Below are positions 29,473 to 41,628 of a DNA stretch of 64,000 bases, in pieces. This stretch comes from Globisporangium splendens (Eukaryota; Oomycota; Peronosporomycetes; Pythiales; Pythiaceae): positions 62,001-126,000 of the forward strand of contig VFIW01000092.1 in assembly GCA_006386115.1 (NCBI GenBank), given 5' to 3'. The notes under the pieces were generated by a model, which searched no databases, was not told the DNA's origin, and saw only the letters and a program-made list of their open reading frames with translations. Within the stretch, counting starts at the first letter, position 1, and each line of letters starts with the position of its first letter. The translations under genes and the position numbers were made by a program.

Positions 29473-31306
29473 CAGCCTCGGTAGGCAGGGGACGAAAGCG
29501 TTGCGTGACACGATGCTGCCTATCACTGGCGGCAGTAATGGCCTCTATAGTCGAGGGAGGACGTCATCGAAAGAGCGAGAGATCGGGGGATTTGTGCCGT
29601 CGTCAGAGGGTCATTGACGCATCGCGAGGTCTCTGCGATGCATAAACCAAAGCAGGGAGGAGCTTGCTGATCGTTTCTGGACGGATTTGGTGGAGGTGTT
29701 GTCACATCTGCAAGGTGCCAAGTTGGACGCGCTTGTTTGTTATATCCGCAACTATTCACTGTCTCTGCGCGGAAGATCTAGCAGTCAGCAGTGTCGTGGT
29801 AACTATACACTTTATAAGTACGCACATGTCATAAAATGCGCAATGGATGCGTAGGTGAGAGAGAGCGGAACAGACCTCAATGTGACTCGCGTGGATCTTT
29901 TTCGTCGCGCAGTGAGTAATAAATGCATGAGCTGGACTCTTCCTTCATGCGACTGACGGACACACGGGAGCGCATCCATCAGTCCCTCACAATCCCTCCA
30001 TGAGCGGAAAGGCAACGCGCTTTCGCTCTCTCTGGCGTGGTGCATTGCTAAACGCGTCAGACGGGTGAGCGAGCACCTTGACATCGCGACCTAGGTTGCC
30101 GGACTTCAGCTGCAGTGTCCAGAAGTTGTGTGCTCTCTGCCGAAGTGTGTTTCTCTCTCTGACAGTTGCGTAGAGGAGCTGTGTGTGCTGTCACAACTCT
30201 TGTGCTCGTCAAGAGAGACTTCACAGGAACAGGCGATTTCGGTCAGGTTCCAAGGTGCGCTTGGGTCAAGAATTGACACGGGTGGGACTCAGCGGGAATA
30301 AACTTCGTTCTTGCCGTCGAGAAAGGAGACCGACCTTCATGGTGAGAAACAGACCTGAGTATCGGTACAGTATTTAGGAAGGGATTAACTGACACAGCGC
30401 CAAGTGCCTCCACATGGTCCGGCCAGCAGTGTCAGGAGGGGGAGAGGGCAACGATAACTTTTCAATGCAGCTCAGCAGGAACAATCTCTCTTCTCAAAAA
30501 GACAGAGTCCGGCAACCAATAAGAAAGCGACGATCCGGCAGTAGCCCAGACAGACTAAGTCGCTGGAGTAGGCTTTCACTGCTGGGCAGCCGCGGATCCA
30601 CAACTACTAACCTGGGGTTCTCTGATCTAAGTACTCGGAGGCGTGAGGCAAGACCAGGCTGGCTGGTGTACACAGATCTCACTCTTGAGAGATCCGCAAG
30701 GTATGCTCCCCTGGCAACACTGTTGCAGAGAATGGATGCAAGGTTGGATCATCCAAGTTGAGTCGAGGCATCTGGACTTTGTATTTTACCTATGAGTGTG
30801 ATGGAGTTATTTAACCATTGTGTGGTTATGTGCTAAAATAAAACATAACGCAATTGTTGTTCAAACAAATCAGCTCGGCTCGTGTGGGCTCGAAAGTTCC
30901 CATCGGCTCAGTCTCTCCCTTTCGAATCCAGGTTTTGAAGGCGCAGCGATGACGAGAGCGCCTTGGCACATTCCGCTGATCTTATCATCCCTCTGTATAG
31001 TGTCCTCTATCCCTTGCATCTATTCCCTGTGCTCTTCCATGCCCTCTATGTTCTTCTACAAATGTCCTTATCTACAGGTTTAATCAACCCAGAACCACCG
31101 CAAAGCCGACCAACTTGGTCGTGCTCTTGTCTCCCACAACCAACTATTCTACTTTCAGTTTGTATACCACACTCCACCAGGTGGACTTCCTCTCGTTTGG
31201 TTGACGCAAACGCATGCAAGTTCAATCAGCACCATGATACTGGACAAGGAGCGGCCTCATTCCAGGAAACGCAGCCAAGCCCGCACGCACAGAAGAGACA
31301 AGCACC
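29473..31306. other. Intergenic region between RNase T2 copy C and catalase
   Basis: About 1.8 kb between divergent genes. An open frame at 30414-30761 has no recognisable domain and looks like chance sequence or an eroded mobile element; it is not called. No terminal repeats were detected. The part nearest 31307 is the presumed catalase promoter and leader. Confidence 0.55.
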
Positions 31307-32869
31307 ATGGCCAAGAAGATCACGGCGACGACGAGCAACGGCGCGCCGCTGCCGCCCAACGGCATCACGGCGTCGGCTACGGCGGGTCCGCGCGGTCCCA
31401 TCGTGCTGCAGGACTTCGCGCTGATCGACCACCTGGCGCACTTCGACCGCGAGCGCATCCCCGAACGCGTGGTGCACGCCAAGGGCGCGGGCGCCTTCGG
31501 CTACTTCGAGGTCACGCACGGCGACAACATCACCAAGTTCTGCAAGGCAAAGCTGTTCTCGCACGTGGGCAAGCGCACGCCGATCGCGATCCGTTTCTCG
31601 ACCGTCGGCGGCGAGTCGGGATCCGCCGATACCGTCCGTGATCCACGTGGCTTTGCGATCAAGTTCTACACGGAGGAAGGCAACTGGGACCTCGTGGGCA
31701 ACAACACGCCGATCTTCTTCATCCGCGACCCGATCTTGTTCCCGAGCTTCATCCACACGCAGAAGCGCAACCCAGCGAACCACTGCAAGGACGACGACAT
31801 GATGTGGGACTTCTTCTCGCTCCGTCCAGAGACGACCCACCAGTTGTCGTTCCTGTTTTCCGACCGTGGTATCCCAGACGGCTACCGCTTCATGAACGGC
31901 TACGGATCGCACACGTTCACGAACGTGAACGCCAAGGGCGAAGCCGTGTACGTCAAGTACCACTTCAAGACGGACCAGGGCATCCGCAACTTGCCAGTGG
32001 ACGAAGCCGACCGCCTCGCGTCCTCGGACCCAGACTACGCGATCCGTGACCTGTACGAAGCCATCGCGAACAAGGAGTACCCGACGTGGACCATGTACAT
32101 CCAGGTGATGACGCAGGCGCAAGCCGACAAGGCGGCGTTCAACCCGTTCGATGTGACCAAGGTCTGGTCTCACGACGCGTACCCGTTGCTCGAAGTCGGT
32201 CGCCTCGTGTTGAACCGCAACCCACAAAACTACTTCGCCGAGATCGAGCAGATCGCGTTCTCGCCATCGCACTTTGTGCCAGGCATTGAGGCGTCGGTCG
32301 ACAAGATGCTTCAGGGACGTCTGTTCTCGTACCCAGACACGCACCGCCACCGTCTCGGAGTGAACTACCAGCAGATCCCAGTGAACCGTCCATTGAAGGA
32401 GCCACAGACGTACCAGCGCGATGGCTTCATGGCCGTGAACGGCAACATGGGTAGTGTGCCAAACTACTTCCCAAACAGCGCCGGTGGCCCGATCGAGTCG
32501 ACGGAGACCACGTTCCACGCGTATCAGGGTGCTCACGCCGTCGTAAACAAGTACAGCTCCAAGGACGAGAACAACTTTAGCCAGGTCACGGATTTCTACA
32601 ACAAGACGCTGGACTTGGCTGCGCGTGAGCGCCTGACCTCGAACATCGCCGGCACGCTAGCCAAGGCGTCCAAGCCGGTCCAGGACCGTGCGATCGCCAA
32701 CTTTTACAAGGTCGACAACCACTACGGCAAGCGTGTGCAAGAGAAGGTGAACGCCATCTTGGCGCAGGCATCGCAGAAGAAGCAGGCGCCACGTCCTGCT
32801 GCCTTGAACCCGCCACGCAAGCCGTTTGCGGTCGTGCCTCCATCGGACGACTTGGCTCCTCGACTATAA
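31307..32869 (+). CDS. Monofunctional heme catalase
   Basis: A single exon of 520 residues with full-length similarity to small-subunit catalases, which convert hydrogen peroxide to water and oxygen. Landmarks are [13 protein letters not shown], the distal histidine in [37 protein letters not shown], and the proximal heme tyrosine in [14 protein letters not shown]. The N-terminus has no signal peptide. The C-terminus ends in a Pro-rich tail with -PRL, which is not a canonical peroxisome targeting signal, so location is uncertain. It would protect against internal or host-derived peroxide. It lies between the two oppositely oriented RNase T2 groups; a functional link is not implied. Confidence 0.96.
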   Translation: MAKKITATTSNGAPLPPNGITASATAGPRGPIVLQDFALIDHLAHFDRERIPERVVHAKGAGAFGYFEVTHGDNITKFCKAKLFSHVGKRTPIAIRFSTVGGESGSADTVRDPRGFAIKFYTEEGNWDLVGNNTPIFFIRDPILFPSFIHTQKRNPANHCKDDDMMWDFFSLRPETTHQLSFLFSDRGIPDGYRFMNGYGSHTFTNVNAKGEAVYVKYHFKTDQGIRNLPVDEADRLASSDPDYAIRDLYEAIANKEYPTWTMYIQVMTQAQADKAAFNPFDVTKVWSHDAYPLLEVGRLVLNRNPQNYFAEIEQIAFSPSHFVPGIEASVDKMLQGRLFSYPDTHRHRLGVNYQQIPVNRPLKEPQTYQRDGFMAVNGNMGSVPNYFPNSAGGPIESTETTFHAYQGAHAVVNKYSSKDENNFSQVTDFYNKTLDLAARERLTSNIAGTLAKASKPVQDRAIANFYKVDNHYGKRVQEKVNAILAQASQKKQAPRPAALNPPRKPFAVVPPSDDLAPRL

Positions 32870-33951
32870 GAGAAGCAAACCATCTAGCTGAGTGTGTGCC
32901 ATCAGTAGCACGTAACATGAGCGAGGCAAGCGAGCCGAAACGGAAAGGGTCGAGTATCGTGTGTTGTGCATGTTCTTCTAACTCTCGATACGTAGCACGT
33001 GCAAATGTGTTGCTCATTTCCAAATGAGAGCTTTTCAATATAAAAAATGATCGAAAGGGAAACTGTCAGTTCATGAAGACGCGCGTAGTTCAGGAAGAGG
33101 GTCCATCGAAACGAAATCGTGAGCCAGGATGCGAAAGAAACGTATCCATTTTGTGTCCCAGATCGAAATTGGCCCAAGCAGAAAAAATGGATCGTTCTGA
33201 TTCTTTGTAAAACGGCCAAGCTGAATAAAAGAATCGGGACGCGACTTCTAAGATACCCCCACAGAAAGAGAAACGCTCCACGACGAACTAGCCAGCCACT
33301 CCACTGCACAGCCGCCGCAGATGCCGACGAGAACAGCAAACGACGAAGCAAAACGAACTAGACGCCGCGCCAATCGCGTTCGCGTGCTGTCGTTCATTCG
33401 AAGACGTCCCCAATGGCCACTGTGGAGCACTCTACGACAGCAAAAAGAATCAGAACGCATGGGTGTTCAGATTCCAAAGCTGCAACGTGGTGTTGTGTCG
33501 ATAAAACCTCGACTCGAAGAGACTGTCGTGTGGGGTTTTATCATAAAACCTCGTCTACACTTAATTTTTTCTTTGGCGCACCGAACAAAGAAAATCCTTC
33601 TGAGAACAGAACCAAGTGAAGAGACGAGTCTCTCAGTCATCGATCCTCAACCTTATTCAATTCAGGACAATATGATATTTCATGTGATCTCAATTGAGGG
33701 GTGTAATGATAAATCCGACGCTAGTATGATGACATACACATCAATTTCTAGAGATTATGATTTACGCAGGCCTGAATACAGAGAGGGGTACATCCACATA
33801 GACACACACAGTTGGGTGTGTGCTTTCCTCACACAAAAAGACAACGACCCGAAGAAGCAGACGTCGAAGCTCCAAGCGCGCTCTCCTTCTTTCTCTCTCT
33901 CTCTCTCTCTGCACTTGTCTACACACCACAAGCGACAGCACACACAGCATC
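32870..33951. other. Intergenic region with TC repeat
   Basis: About 1.1 kb. The middle (33530-33770) is AT-rich. A TC dinucleotide tract at about 33891-33911 lies 40 bp before the start of the next gene, probably in its promoter or leader. No credible gene. Confidence 0.6.
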
Positions 33952-35101
33952 ATGACGCAGCGCAGTACGGAGCCCACTAGCACGTCGCCGCGGCGCCACC
34001 ACTCGGAGATCGACATGAACTCGCTGCGCCGCGTCAGCGAGGCACTGCTGCTCGCGCAGAACCGCGCGCGTTTGGCCACGGAGCGCGCCAACCGCTGTGA
34101 GCGGTACGCCTACCGTGTTGTTATGAAAGACGCATGGACGCGGCTTGCGTTGTGTTGTATAGCGTGTCTCTGTGGCTGACTTATTGATGTGCGTTGCATG
34201 TGTTTACTAGGGTGCTGCGGATGGTGATGGCGCAGGTGAATCCGCAAATGGCGCTGTCGCTTCGCAATGAGTTGGATGGTACGCTATTGCCGTCTGATTG
34301 ATCTTTTCGGTGGCTACATGACGCCGTTGGTGTATGCATGACGTTCGAGTCCTTTTAATGGTGGTATGGATTGTGTCCCACTATATAGGCGACACAGATT
34401 GGGATATGCTGCAGTCCGTGGCGTTGGAGCAGAGTTCGCACATTGCGGGCGAGCGTCAGTCGACGACTTCGACGACGACGATCTCGTTGACGTCTGCTAT
34501 TATCCAGAACTACGAGGGCTCGTCTCCACGTCGACGTCATTCGCTGGACGGCACGAACGGAAATCTACGACTGGTCGAAGAAGAAGGTCCTTCCATCGTT
34601 ACGAATGACGCGAATGAGAACAACGACGCGCTCTGGTCGAGTATGATCGCGCCGGAGCGCAATCTCGACGTTGCCATCTTGGCCAAGGAGATCGTGGAAA
34701 ATCTGCATGCATCCGCGGTTCGTGGCCACGAACGAGTGCAAAAGATGCATCGACAGCACGAATTGAACACGTCCTCGTCTCACAATCGCAACCGCAATTG
34801 GCTCGACGCCTGGAAGCAAAAGTTCATGTTCCGCATTGAGCTGTACGCGATCAGTCCGCTGCAGTTCATGACGGGCATTCTCGTGGGCGTGGTCGTGGGG
34901 ATGACGGTCACCAGACAGCTCCTGCTGCGCCGCCAGAGCGTTGGCGGCAAGAGCAACCAGCTTCTGAAGATTCTCTCGTCCAGTCCTTCCAAGCGGCGCT
35001 CGCCTGATGCCGCGTGCTCGGCGTTCCAGTACTTTCCATATGGAGACGACGACATGAACTATATGATGCACCCTGGGGCTTCGGCCGTCGAAGTCGCGTG
35101 A
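33952..35101 (+). CDS. Unknown single-pass membrane protein
   Basis: Exons 33952-34103, 34211-34278 and 34389-35101 join in phase to 310 residues. Both introns (107 and 110 bp) have GTACGC donors. The N-terminus is a basic/Ser-rich segment and helix (MNSLRRVSEALLLAQNRARLATERANRCERVLRMV). The middle is Ser/Thr- and acid-rich. Near the C-terminus LQFMTGILVGVVVGMTVTRQLLL forms one membrane helix, followed by a Ser/Lys-rich cytosol-like tail. There is no signal peptide, so a tail-anchored or type II arrangement is possible. I recognise no family. Confidence 0.72.
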
Positions 35102-35305
35102 AGCACAGCGATATGGAATCAATAATAACACAAAAGGGGGGGAGAGAATGACGCATTAGAGGGATCGAAAAAAGCTACAAGCAACCAGAAAGAACAGAGA
35201 GAATGCCCCAGAAGCTATGCGATATAAAACGGTACACATTATGCATTTATGGTAAATTATGACGCGGTGCTTCCCCCCTCCTGCACTCACAAAACAATGG
35301 TTGAT

Positions 35306-36388
35306 TCACACGACAACGGCGGCGCCATCGACCTGGGCGCTCGAGGCATCCACGAGCGTCTTGATCTTGTCCCAATCCAGGGCTGCAATGTCCAGCAGCT
35401 GCCATCGAAATTCCAACGGCGATGAGTTCGTACGATAGCCCAGGTATCCCAGACGGCCGCAGTAGATGTAGGGACCGTCCACATGGCGAATGAACAGCAG
35501 CACCGGGTCCGTAGACGATAGCGTCTGCTCTGGTCGCTTGGTATCATCCGTAGAAGTGGTCGACGTATAGTAGGAAGCATCTTCTAGTCTCAAGTCTTCA
35601 TGCCCCTTTTGCGCGTTTAGCAGTCGCACGATCGCAGGAGAGCCCACGTGCTGGCGCTGCTGTGCAAACCACTGGAAGTACACAGCCGGCGGCTCGTTCT
35701 CGCTCTCGCTCTTTGACTCCTGATGGAACACGTTGTCGTACATGGACTCGCCCTGGACGTTGACGAAGAGCACGACGGCGTTGCGCCACAACTGAATGCC
35801 GCTCATGCGCGAGAACAGCGGCGTGTGCTGCGGACACGCTCCCGCCATGATCGTCTGCTTGCCCTTGGGCCAGACCTGGTTGCCCAGCCACCGCGTATGG
35901 AAGTGATCAAAGTCAATGTCTAGGAATTGGCTCGACACGCGCTGCTTCTTCACTGGCGACGGCTCTGCTTTCAATGCTGCATCCGCTTTCGGTAACTGCG
36001 CCGCAGCGACATTGACATCGACGCTCGGTAGATCCAGCTCCTGATACGCCACCGGCGGCTTGCTGCTGCGCTTGGATCGACGGGCGTTCACGGAGAGCAC
36101 CGCCACCTCGAGGTGCTTTGCAGACGCACGTTGCGCGTGCAACAAGGTCGCAGCTTCCGCGATCATGGATATGCGCGTCGAGCGCCGTGGCGGATCGCGA
36201 GGGACGGCAACGTCGTCTGCCTGCGTGCGCTCACGCTTCGCGACGCGCTCGCGCTTGGGCACAAGTTTCTCTATTCCCAGCGCCAGTAGCTTCTGCTGGT
36301 TCTCGCGCACGCGCGCCAGGCGCTTGGCCTCGTACTCGCTCACGGGCGCCGTCATCGCGTCAAGGTGCTGCAATGTGTGTGGGTCCAT
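35306..36388 (-). CDS. Unknown nuclear-looking protein, tandem paralog 1
   Basis: 360 residues from the ATG at 36386-36388; an in-frame GTG lies three codons upstream. The N-terminal third is Lys/Arg-rich and contains SEYEAKRLARVRENQQKLL followed by ALGIEKLV. This resembles a motif seen near the N-terminus of several chromatin-associated proteins such as WDR76/CMR1. The C-terminal part holds a compact domain with DPVLLFIRH, GPYIYCGRLGYLGYR and PLEFRWQLLD, shared with the neighbour at 36678-38031. I do not know this domain. Unlike the neighbour it lacks an N-terminal helix-turn-helix. No introns are needed. Confidence 0.8.
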   Translation of the reverse strand: MDPHTLQHLDAMTAPVSEYEAKRLARVRENQQKLLALGIEKLVPKRERVAKRERTQADDVAVPRDPPRRSTRISMIAEAATLLHAQRASAKHLEVAVLSVNARRSKRSSKPPVAYQELDLPSVDVNVAAAQLPKADAALKAEPSPVKKQRVSSQFLDIDFDHFHTRWLGNQVWPKGKQTIMAGACPQHTPLFSRMSGIQLWRNAVVLFVNVQGESMYDNVFHQESKSESENEPPAVYFQWFAQQRQHVGSPAIVRLLNAQKGHEDLRLEDASYYTSTTSTDDTKRPEQTLSSTDPVLLFIRHVDGPYIYCGRLGYLGYRTNSSPLEFRWQLLDIAALDWDKIKTLVDASSAQVDGAAVVV

Positions 36389-36677
36389 TGCTTTCACAGG
36401 CGAGGAGCTCTACTTGATAATGTGGGCTCTAATGACATATAACCGCACAATATGGTAATAAATCATAGACTTTGCTACTTGATGGCTGCATTGTGAATGT
36501 GGAAAAAATGCAGTTGCATTGTGGAGACTTTATCATGCTTGAAAGGAATGTGGGTTATAATGCAAAACGTAGATCCTTTTGAGCCCAGTGGACGGATGAA
36601 TGAAAGGATTGTGTACTTGGGATTGCATGGTGCTTGCTATCAGTTTTCTATGTGTTTGTTTGAAGGCTTAGTGGCGC

Positions 36678-38031
36678 TTAAGCTGGTGTTTGGATCTTCT
36701 CCCAATCGACTGCTGCGTGGTCGAGAAGCTGCCAGCGAAACTCGAGCGGGTTCGAGCCTGGACGGTAGCCCAGGTAGCCCAGTCTGCCGCAGTAGATGTA
36801 CGCGCCATTGGCGTCCCGGAGAAAGAACAGAACGGGGTCGCTCTGCTTAGAAGCCGCTGCGCCTTTCTCTGCTTCTTGAAGTGACGCTGATGTCTTGGAA
36901 TTGTAGTACGTCTCATCGTCGATGCGCAGGTTCTTGTGGCCCTTAGCCGTTCGGCGCAGTCTGTTGACAAAATCCGACCCGGGCAAAAGAGTCGTAACAC
37001 GAGCAGCTACCCACCGGAAGCACACAGCGCCTCCATCTTCTCCTCCATTGCTTTTGAGGCTTTGCATGTTCCGCACCACCTGCTGGATCGATTCGCTGCT
37101 TGGAAGGGTCCACATCAGCATTAGCGCGTTCTTCCACTTGTAGTGAGCATGTCTGTTTTGGAAATCGAGATCAAAATCTGGACATGCCGCATTCATTCGG
37201 TCGAACCCCGTTCCAGTGCGTCTGCGTCGGCTCCATGTCGGTCTCTTCCTTCTTTGCGGGACTCGAGTCATTTGTAGATATCAGTGTGCTGGGCTCTTGA
37301 GTAGCAGCCAGCAGCTCATTCTCGTTTCCTAGCCACCGCGATGGACGAAAGCTCTCAGCGTCAACGTAGAACAACGCATTCTGCGGCGTTGGCGCTTGCA
37401 CCTCTTCCACTCTCGCTTTGCGTCCCTCTGGTTTCGTGGGATCCGGTTTGCGTCGAAATTCGACAAGCTCCACGAACTCAAATTCACCCGAAGCCGTGCC
37501 ATCGGCTATTGCTTTTCGCTTCGAGCGTCGCGGATTTTTCCTCACTTCCTCCTCTTCACGCGTCAGCTCGCGCTTCTCGCGTTTTTGCTTCACGACCAAC
37601 TTCTCAACGCCGAGCGCGATGAGCGTCGCTTGGTTCTCACGCATGCGCTGCAACCGCTTCGCCTCGTACTCGCTGAGCTCCGGCTCGCTCTTTGCCTTCT
37701 TCACATGTGTCTTCAGCTGCTGTTGCTCAGACGTTAACCTAGCGGCTGTGTCATCATCCTGTGTGTCGTCCTCGTGCCGTCCGTTGCCATCCCTGGCAAA
37801 CAGAAGCCGCTGGATGCGCGGCGTGTCGATGTCGCGGAGCACCCTGCGCACTGCTTCCTCCGACCACTGTACGTGCCTCGCGATCTTCGCAAAGCTCAGA
37901 CCAACCTCGCGGTAGTGCAGCACCGCGAGCACCTCCTTGTCCGACAGCATCGCCATGTTTTCGGAGCTCTTGGCGGCTTTGTGGCTTTGATTTCCAATGG
38001 AGTGGTGTTCGTCATTGACACACGAACCCAT
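36678..38031 (-). pseudogene. Tandem paralog 2 with N-terminal helix-turn-helix, frameshifted
   Basis: The frame from the ATG at 38029-38031 gives 286 residues and ends at 37171. The remaining part of the family sequence continues in another frame to 36678. The switch maps to the run of four C (GGGG on the coding strand) at 37206-37209, where one extra base explains it; no good splice pair fits. Residues about 26-66 (MLSDKEVLAVLHYREVGLSF...WSEEAVRRVL) form a helix-turn-helix-like unit. SEYEAKRLQRMRENQATLI is the shared basic motif, and YIYCGRLGYLGYR with PLEFRWQLLD marks the C-terminal domain. It may be a recent pseudogene or a homopolymer error in the assembly. Confidence 0.7.
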
Positions 38032-38185
38032 TTCGCAAACGGGTGGGTCGGGTCAAACACAACAAGCGTGAGAATATGGGCGCTTTTTACATATGTATTC
38101 CAAAATATGGACACCATGAAGAACATGACGATGCCAATTGTACCTCATGAGCTTTCTTTCCTCAGCGTATTCTTTGTCTTTGGCC

Positions 38186-40999
38186 TTAGTTCTCTTTCTT
38201 TGCCTTCGTGGTGGTTGCGTTGCCGTTACCGTTGGCGACAGGATACAACCAGATGCCTACAGACAGCGTGTGCACTGGTACGTACAGACAGCAGAGGTAC
38301 GGGAGCGCCAACAGGTTGACTCGCAGCGCAAAGCTGTCGACGACGTATCGGAGACCACCAATGAATCCTATTGTTCATGGTCCAACAGCAGATCACACGT
38401 GACAGTGTCAGTAGTGCACACATACAAATAGCAAGTTTGTTTTCGACGCATGCACAAGCGTACCGTTTGGATCCATCGTACAACCAGCAGCGAAGAGCAC
38501 GAGCGGCGACGAGAGTAGCAACCACAGTGCGCACCATGCTTTCTTGGCCACGGATCTCGTCACGTCAAGCGGCTCGATCAGTGAAAACAACGCCATTGGA
38601 ATCGCACAGAACAGCGCCATGGGATAGTTGATGATCCCGATAATACAGTGCGAGTATCTGGAACAAATAAACATGGGGAAAAGCAGTTCGTTAGAAGGTA
38701 ATTCCATAACAGTGAGCACGGAGAAGCTCAAAACATACACGAGAAGGATCATGACGACAAACTTGGTGCCTCGCCAGCCACTATCTTGTTCCGGGATGTT
38801 GGTCAACAGCTCAACTTGTCGCTCACTGGCCGTCTTTGTGGACGATTCGCTGCTTGTGGACTCCTCGTTGTGCTCATCTTCGTAGGTTGCCACTCGAATC
38901 CGCCAGGCGCGTCGTTCAGCACACCCGGAGATGGCGCCACTTGAGCGCAGCAACGGCAACACGAATGCGACAACGCTCGCCTGCATCAACGACACGGCCA
39001 GAACAAGATACCACCACGACGCTCCTGAGGATTCACTAACACTCGACGAAGAGTAGACTCTGGCAACCACAGTTAGCGTAGCGATCGCGACGAGTTCCAC
39101 GAGCAACAAGGCAGCGAGACTCGAGGCCACACGCATGCCAACGGTTTTGCTCGCGAGATGCCCCAAGTGCGCAATCGCTGGCGACACTGCAAGCGCCACC
39201 GTGTAGTAGTACTCTCCGACCGAGACGAAATGCTTGGTGTTCGGAAGCACGTACAGGAAAAACGACTGGTGCAGCTTTTCTTCCAGGTTGCTCATCGCTC
39301 GCACGATCTTCTCCACCGCTCGAATGATCGCGCGCGGCGACAGCGTTGTCGATCCGCCGCCATTTCCGCTGTTCTCCAAAGCGCTGAGCGTGATGCTGTC
39401 AATGTTGTAGCTGATGAAATGAGCGTGCGCTCCGGAAGGTCCACTTGCGAGCGTCGTCATGAAACGCAGCATGCCGTGCAAGTTCTTCATATACTCACGT
39501 GCCTGGTGTTTGTACTCGGCAGGAACGTAGCTTTCCAGAATACTGCTCACCCGCTCATGAACTTTGGACAACGCATCTTGACGGCAGAAGCCTGGTTGCG
39601 AGTGCTCACTGTCGCACCGGTCCAAGACCACAGGAATGTGTTCGCCTCGAAGCGAGAGCACTGCCGTGTTGACGAGATCCAGATTCGGCAACTGCCCATT
39701 GATCCCTGCCGTGAGGATCCCCACTGCATTCATCTTGGACGAGCTCATCAGCGTCTCGATGTTCACGGCGGCTCGGATCACACCTGCTCGCATCGGCAAA
39801 CCGCTTTGTTGCACCCCGAGCTGAAACGGATCGAGATGATACGCTTGCAACCACGCCTCAGTGCCTGGTGCGAAGCCATCAATGCCGTCCAATGGTCCAT
39901 CTAGTGAAAGATAACGTAGAAAAGCACATGCATGAGCCATGAGGATCAATGGAACAACAACCAGCTCACGACGCACCGTCCGCGAAAAGAAGGATGATAT
40001 CCTTCGCGAGCCATTTCGCATCGACAAGGTACGCGAGCAGCGCAAGACTCAGCGAGACCCCCGAGTATTCGCCATTCTGAGCGCCAACGTTCCGATAATG
40101 CGTCACAAGCACCACAGACTCCTACAGGCACACAACAAAATGTCATAAGACTTGTATCAGTAACCCGTAAGTGTGTGTATACACAGATAGGAGCGGCTCT
40201 CCATATCATTGACCTTGCCGTCTGCAAGCGGCGACGCGCGCAGAATGCCATAGACGTTGGTTCGAGACCGAAGCGAGTGGTCCACAAACGTGTGGTGATA
40301 CGCATCGACGCGGTCAATGGCACGCAGCTTGGACGTCAGCCACTCCACCGTTGGCGCACACTCGTCGCCACATCCAGTGGGAGGCAGCGCTGGAATCTCC
40401 TCGAGCATCGCGCGGTGCAGCTCGCGCGCAACGTTGACCTCATTATGCGAGCTCCGCGCGTCAAACGAGTCGATCAGGAGCGCATTCTCCGAGATGTATG
40501 TGCCGCGCGGCTTCAATTCCCCTGTTTAATACGCACATCCACATACACATACACGCTCATGATGCGGCCGGTTCTCTGGCCGTGCTGCTTGCGCAATAGA
40601 TACCTGTGGACACTGTCACTGCTGGATGCAGCAAGACCCACACGAGTCCCACTGCGTACGTCACCCAGCTATATACCACCAAGCATACAACAAACTCACA
40701 AGTTAGTCATCAGGACAAACGAGCCACTCTCACCAGCACCACCAATCGCTGGACAGAGCTAGAGTGACCGGAAACGGGCCAAAATAGCGTCTAAATAATG
40801 AGCATTGCGTCATGATGAGCTCCAGCGCGTGTGTCATTCACGTTGTCGACTCGTACCATAGCGAGAGCGCGTTTCTGCCGACGAAGCCCACGACCTTCTG
40901 CAGTAGAACACGCAGCTTCTTCTTCTTCGGTGGCGGCGCCTGTGGCTTGGACGCGTGCGCAGACGCAGCGGCGGTCGCAGAGGACGAGCCGCCCGCCAT
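38186..40999 (-). CDS. GPAA1: GPI transamidase subunit GAA1
   Basis: Seven exons join in phase to 732 residues: 40857-40999, 40604-40668, 40214-40521, 39977-40121, 38739-39900, 38464-38657 and 38186-38367. The first membrane helix (YAVGLVWVLLHPAV) follows a basic N-terminus. The lumenal peptidase-like domain has RGTYISENALL, NVYGILRASP, VVLVTHYRN, KDIILLFAD and GTEAWLQAYH. FISYNIDSITLSALE and LHQSFFLYVLPNTKHFVSVGEYY are further GAA1 marks, then a C-terminal group of membrane helices. GAA1 presents substrate and/or forms the amide between protein and GPI anchor in the ER. Intron 1 (188 bp) is the least certain. Intron 5 (38658-38738) is 81 bp, in frame and free of stops. Confidence 0.88.
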
Positions 41000-41628
41000 C
41001 TTCAGGAACAAGTGATCTTGCCAGTTCAACCCCGCACTTTTAGTGCTGAACAGGTGCATGGGCCGAAACGAAACAGGTGGGTTTGAAATGAGTACAGATA
41101 AACCCGCCCGTTTCTCCTGTATCGTTTGCTTAGATTGGTAGACGGGTCGGACTTGTTCATTTGGTAGAGTGCTGCTGACCCACCCACCCGTTTAACTCCT
41201 CCACTTCGTCATAGACACTGTCTCTAGACAGCCAAGACACTTGAACCCTGACCGAAGTTAAATAAAACGGTACTGTCCGGTATTTAGCCGACAATAAACT
41301 GCTTCTAAAAGTAACCGGTTAACAATTGCTTCCGAACTCATTCGGTCGGAGCAACAGTTCTTAAACTGCATCGAAGGTTTCCACTGGCTGAAGCTCAGCC
41401 GAGTTTGGTGGTGTCAGAGCGTCCTTCTTCTTTGCATCTGTTGGGGGAGGCACCGACCGACCTGTTCGACACGTGGCCAAAATCACGCTCGACTGCCTCG
41501 TAATGCGCGACAAGAGAAAAAAGTCTAGGATTTTGAAACGATGTCTAACGCACGTGCTGCTTTGTTTTGCCATTCTATCTCGACATCTGGACGCAGACTC
41601 TCCTATTGCGGGTCATGTGAGTGTGCAA
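41000..41628. other. Intergenic region between GAA1 and Sec3
   Basis: About 630 bp between two minus-strand genes, holding the presumed GAA1 promoter. The stretch 41090-41200 has several GGGTGGG/CCCGCCC and CCCACCC tracts flanked by AAACGGG-like sequence. No gene is seen. Confidence 0.55.

Noticed and set aside
30414..30761. Possible mobile-element relic
   Set aside because: No protein domain, terminal repeats or target-site duplication could be seen.
31226..32536. 436-codon open frame antisense to catalase
   Set aside because: Shadow of a highly conserved enzyme gene; no family features.
40734..40813. Alternative first exon of GAA1 starting MTQCSLFRRY
   Set aside because: It splices in phase, but the exon at 40857-40999 gives a better basic N-terminus before the first helix and also fits the phase.
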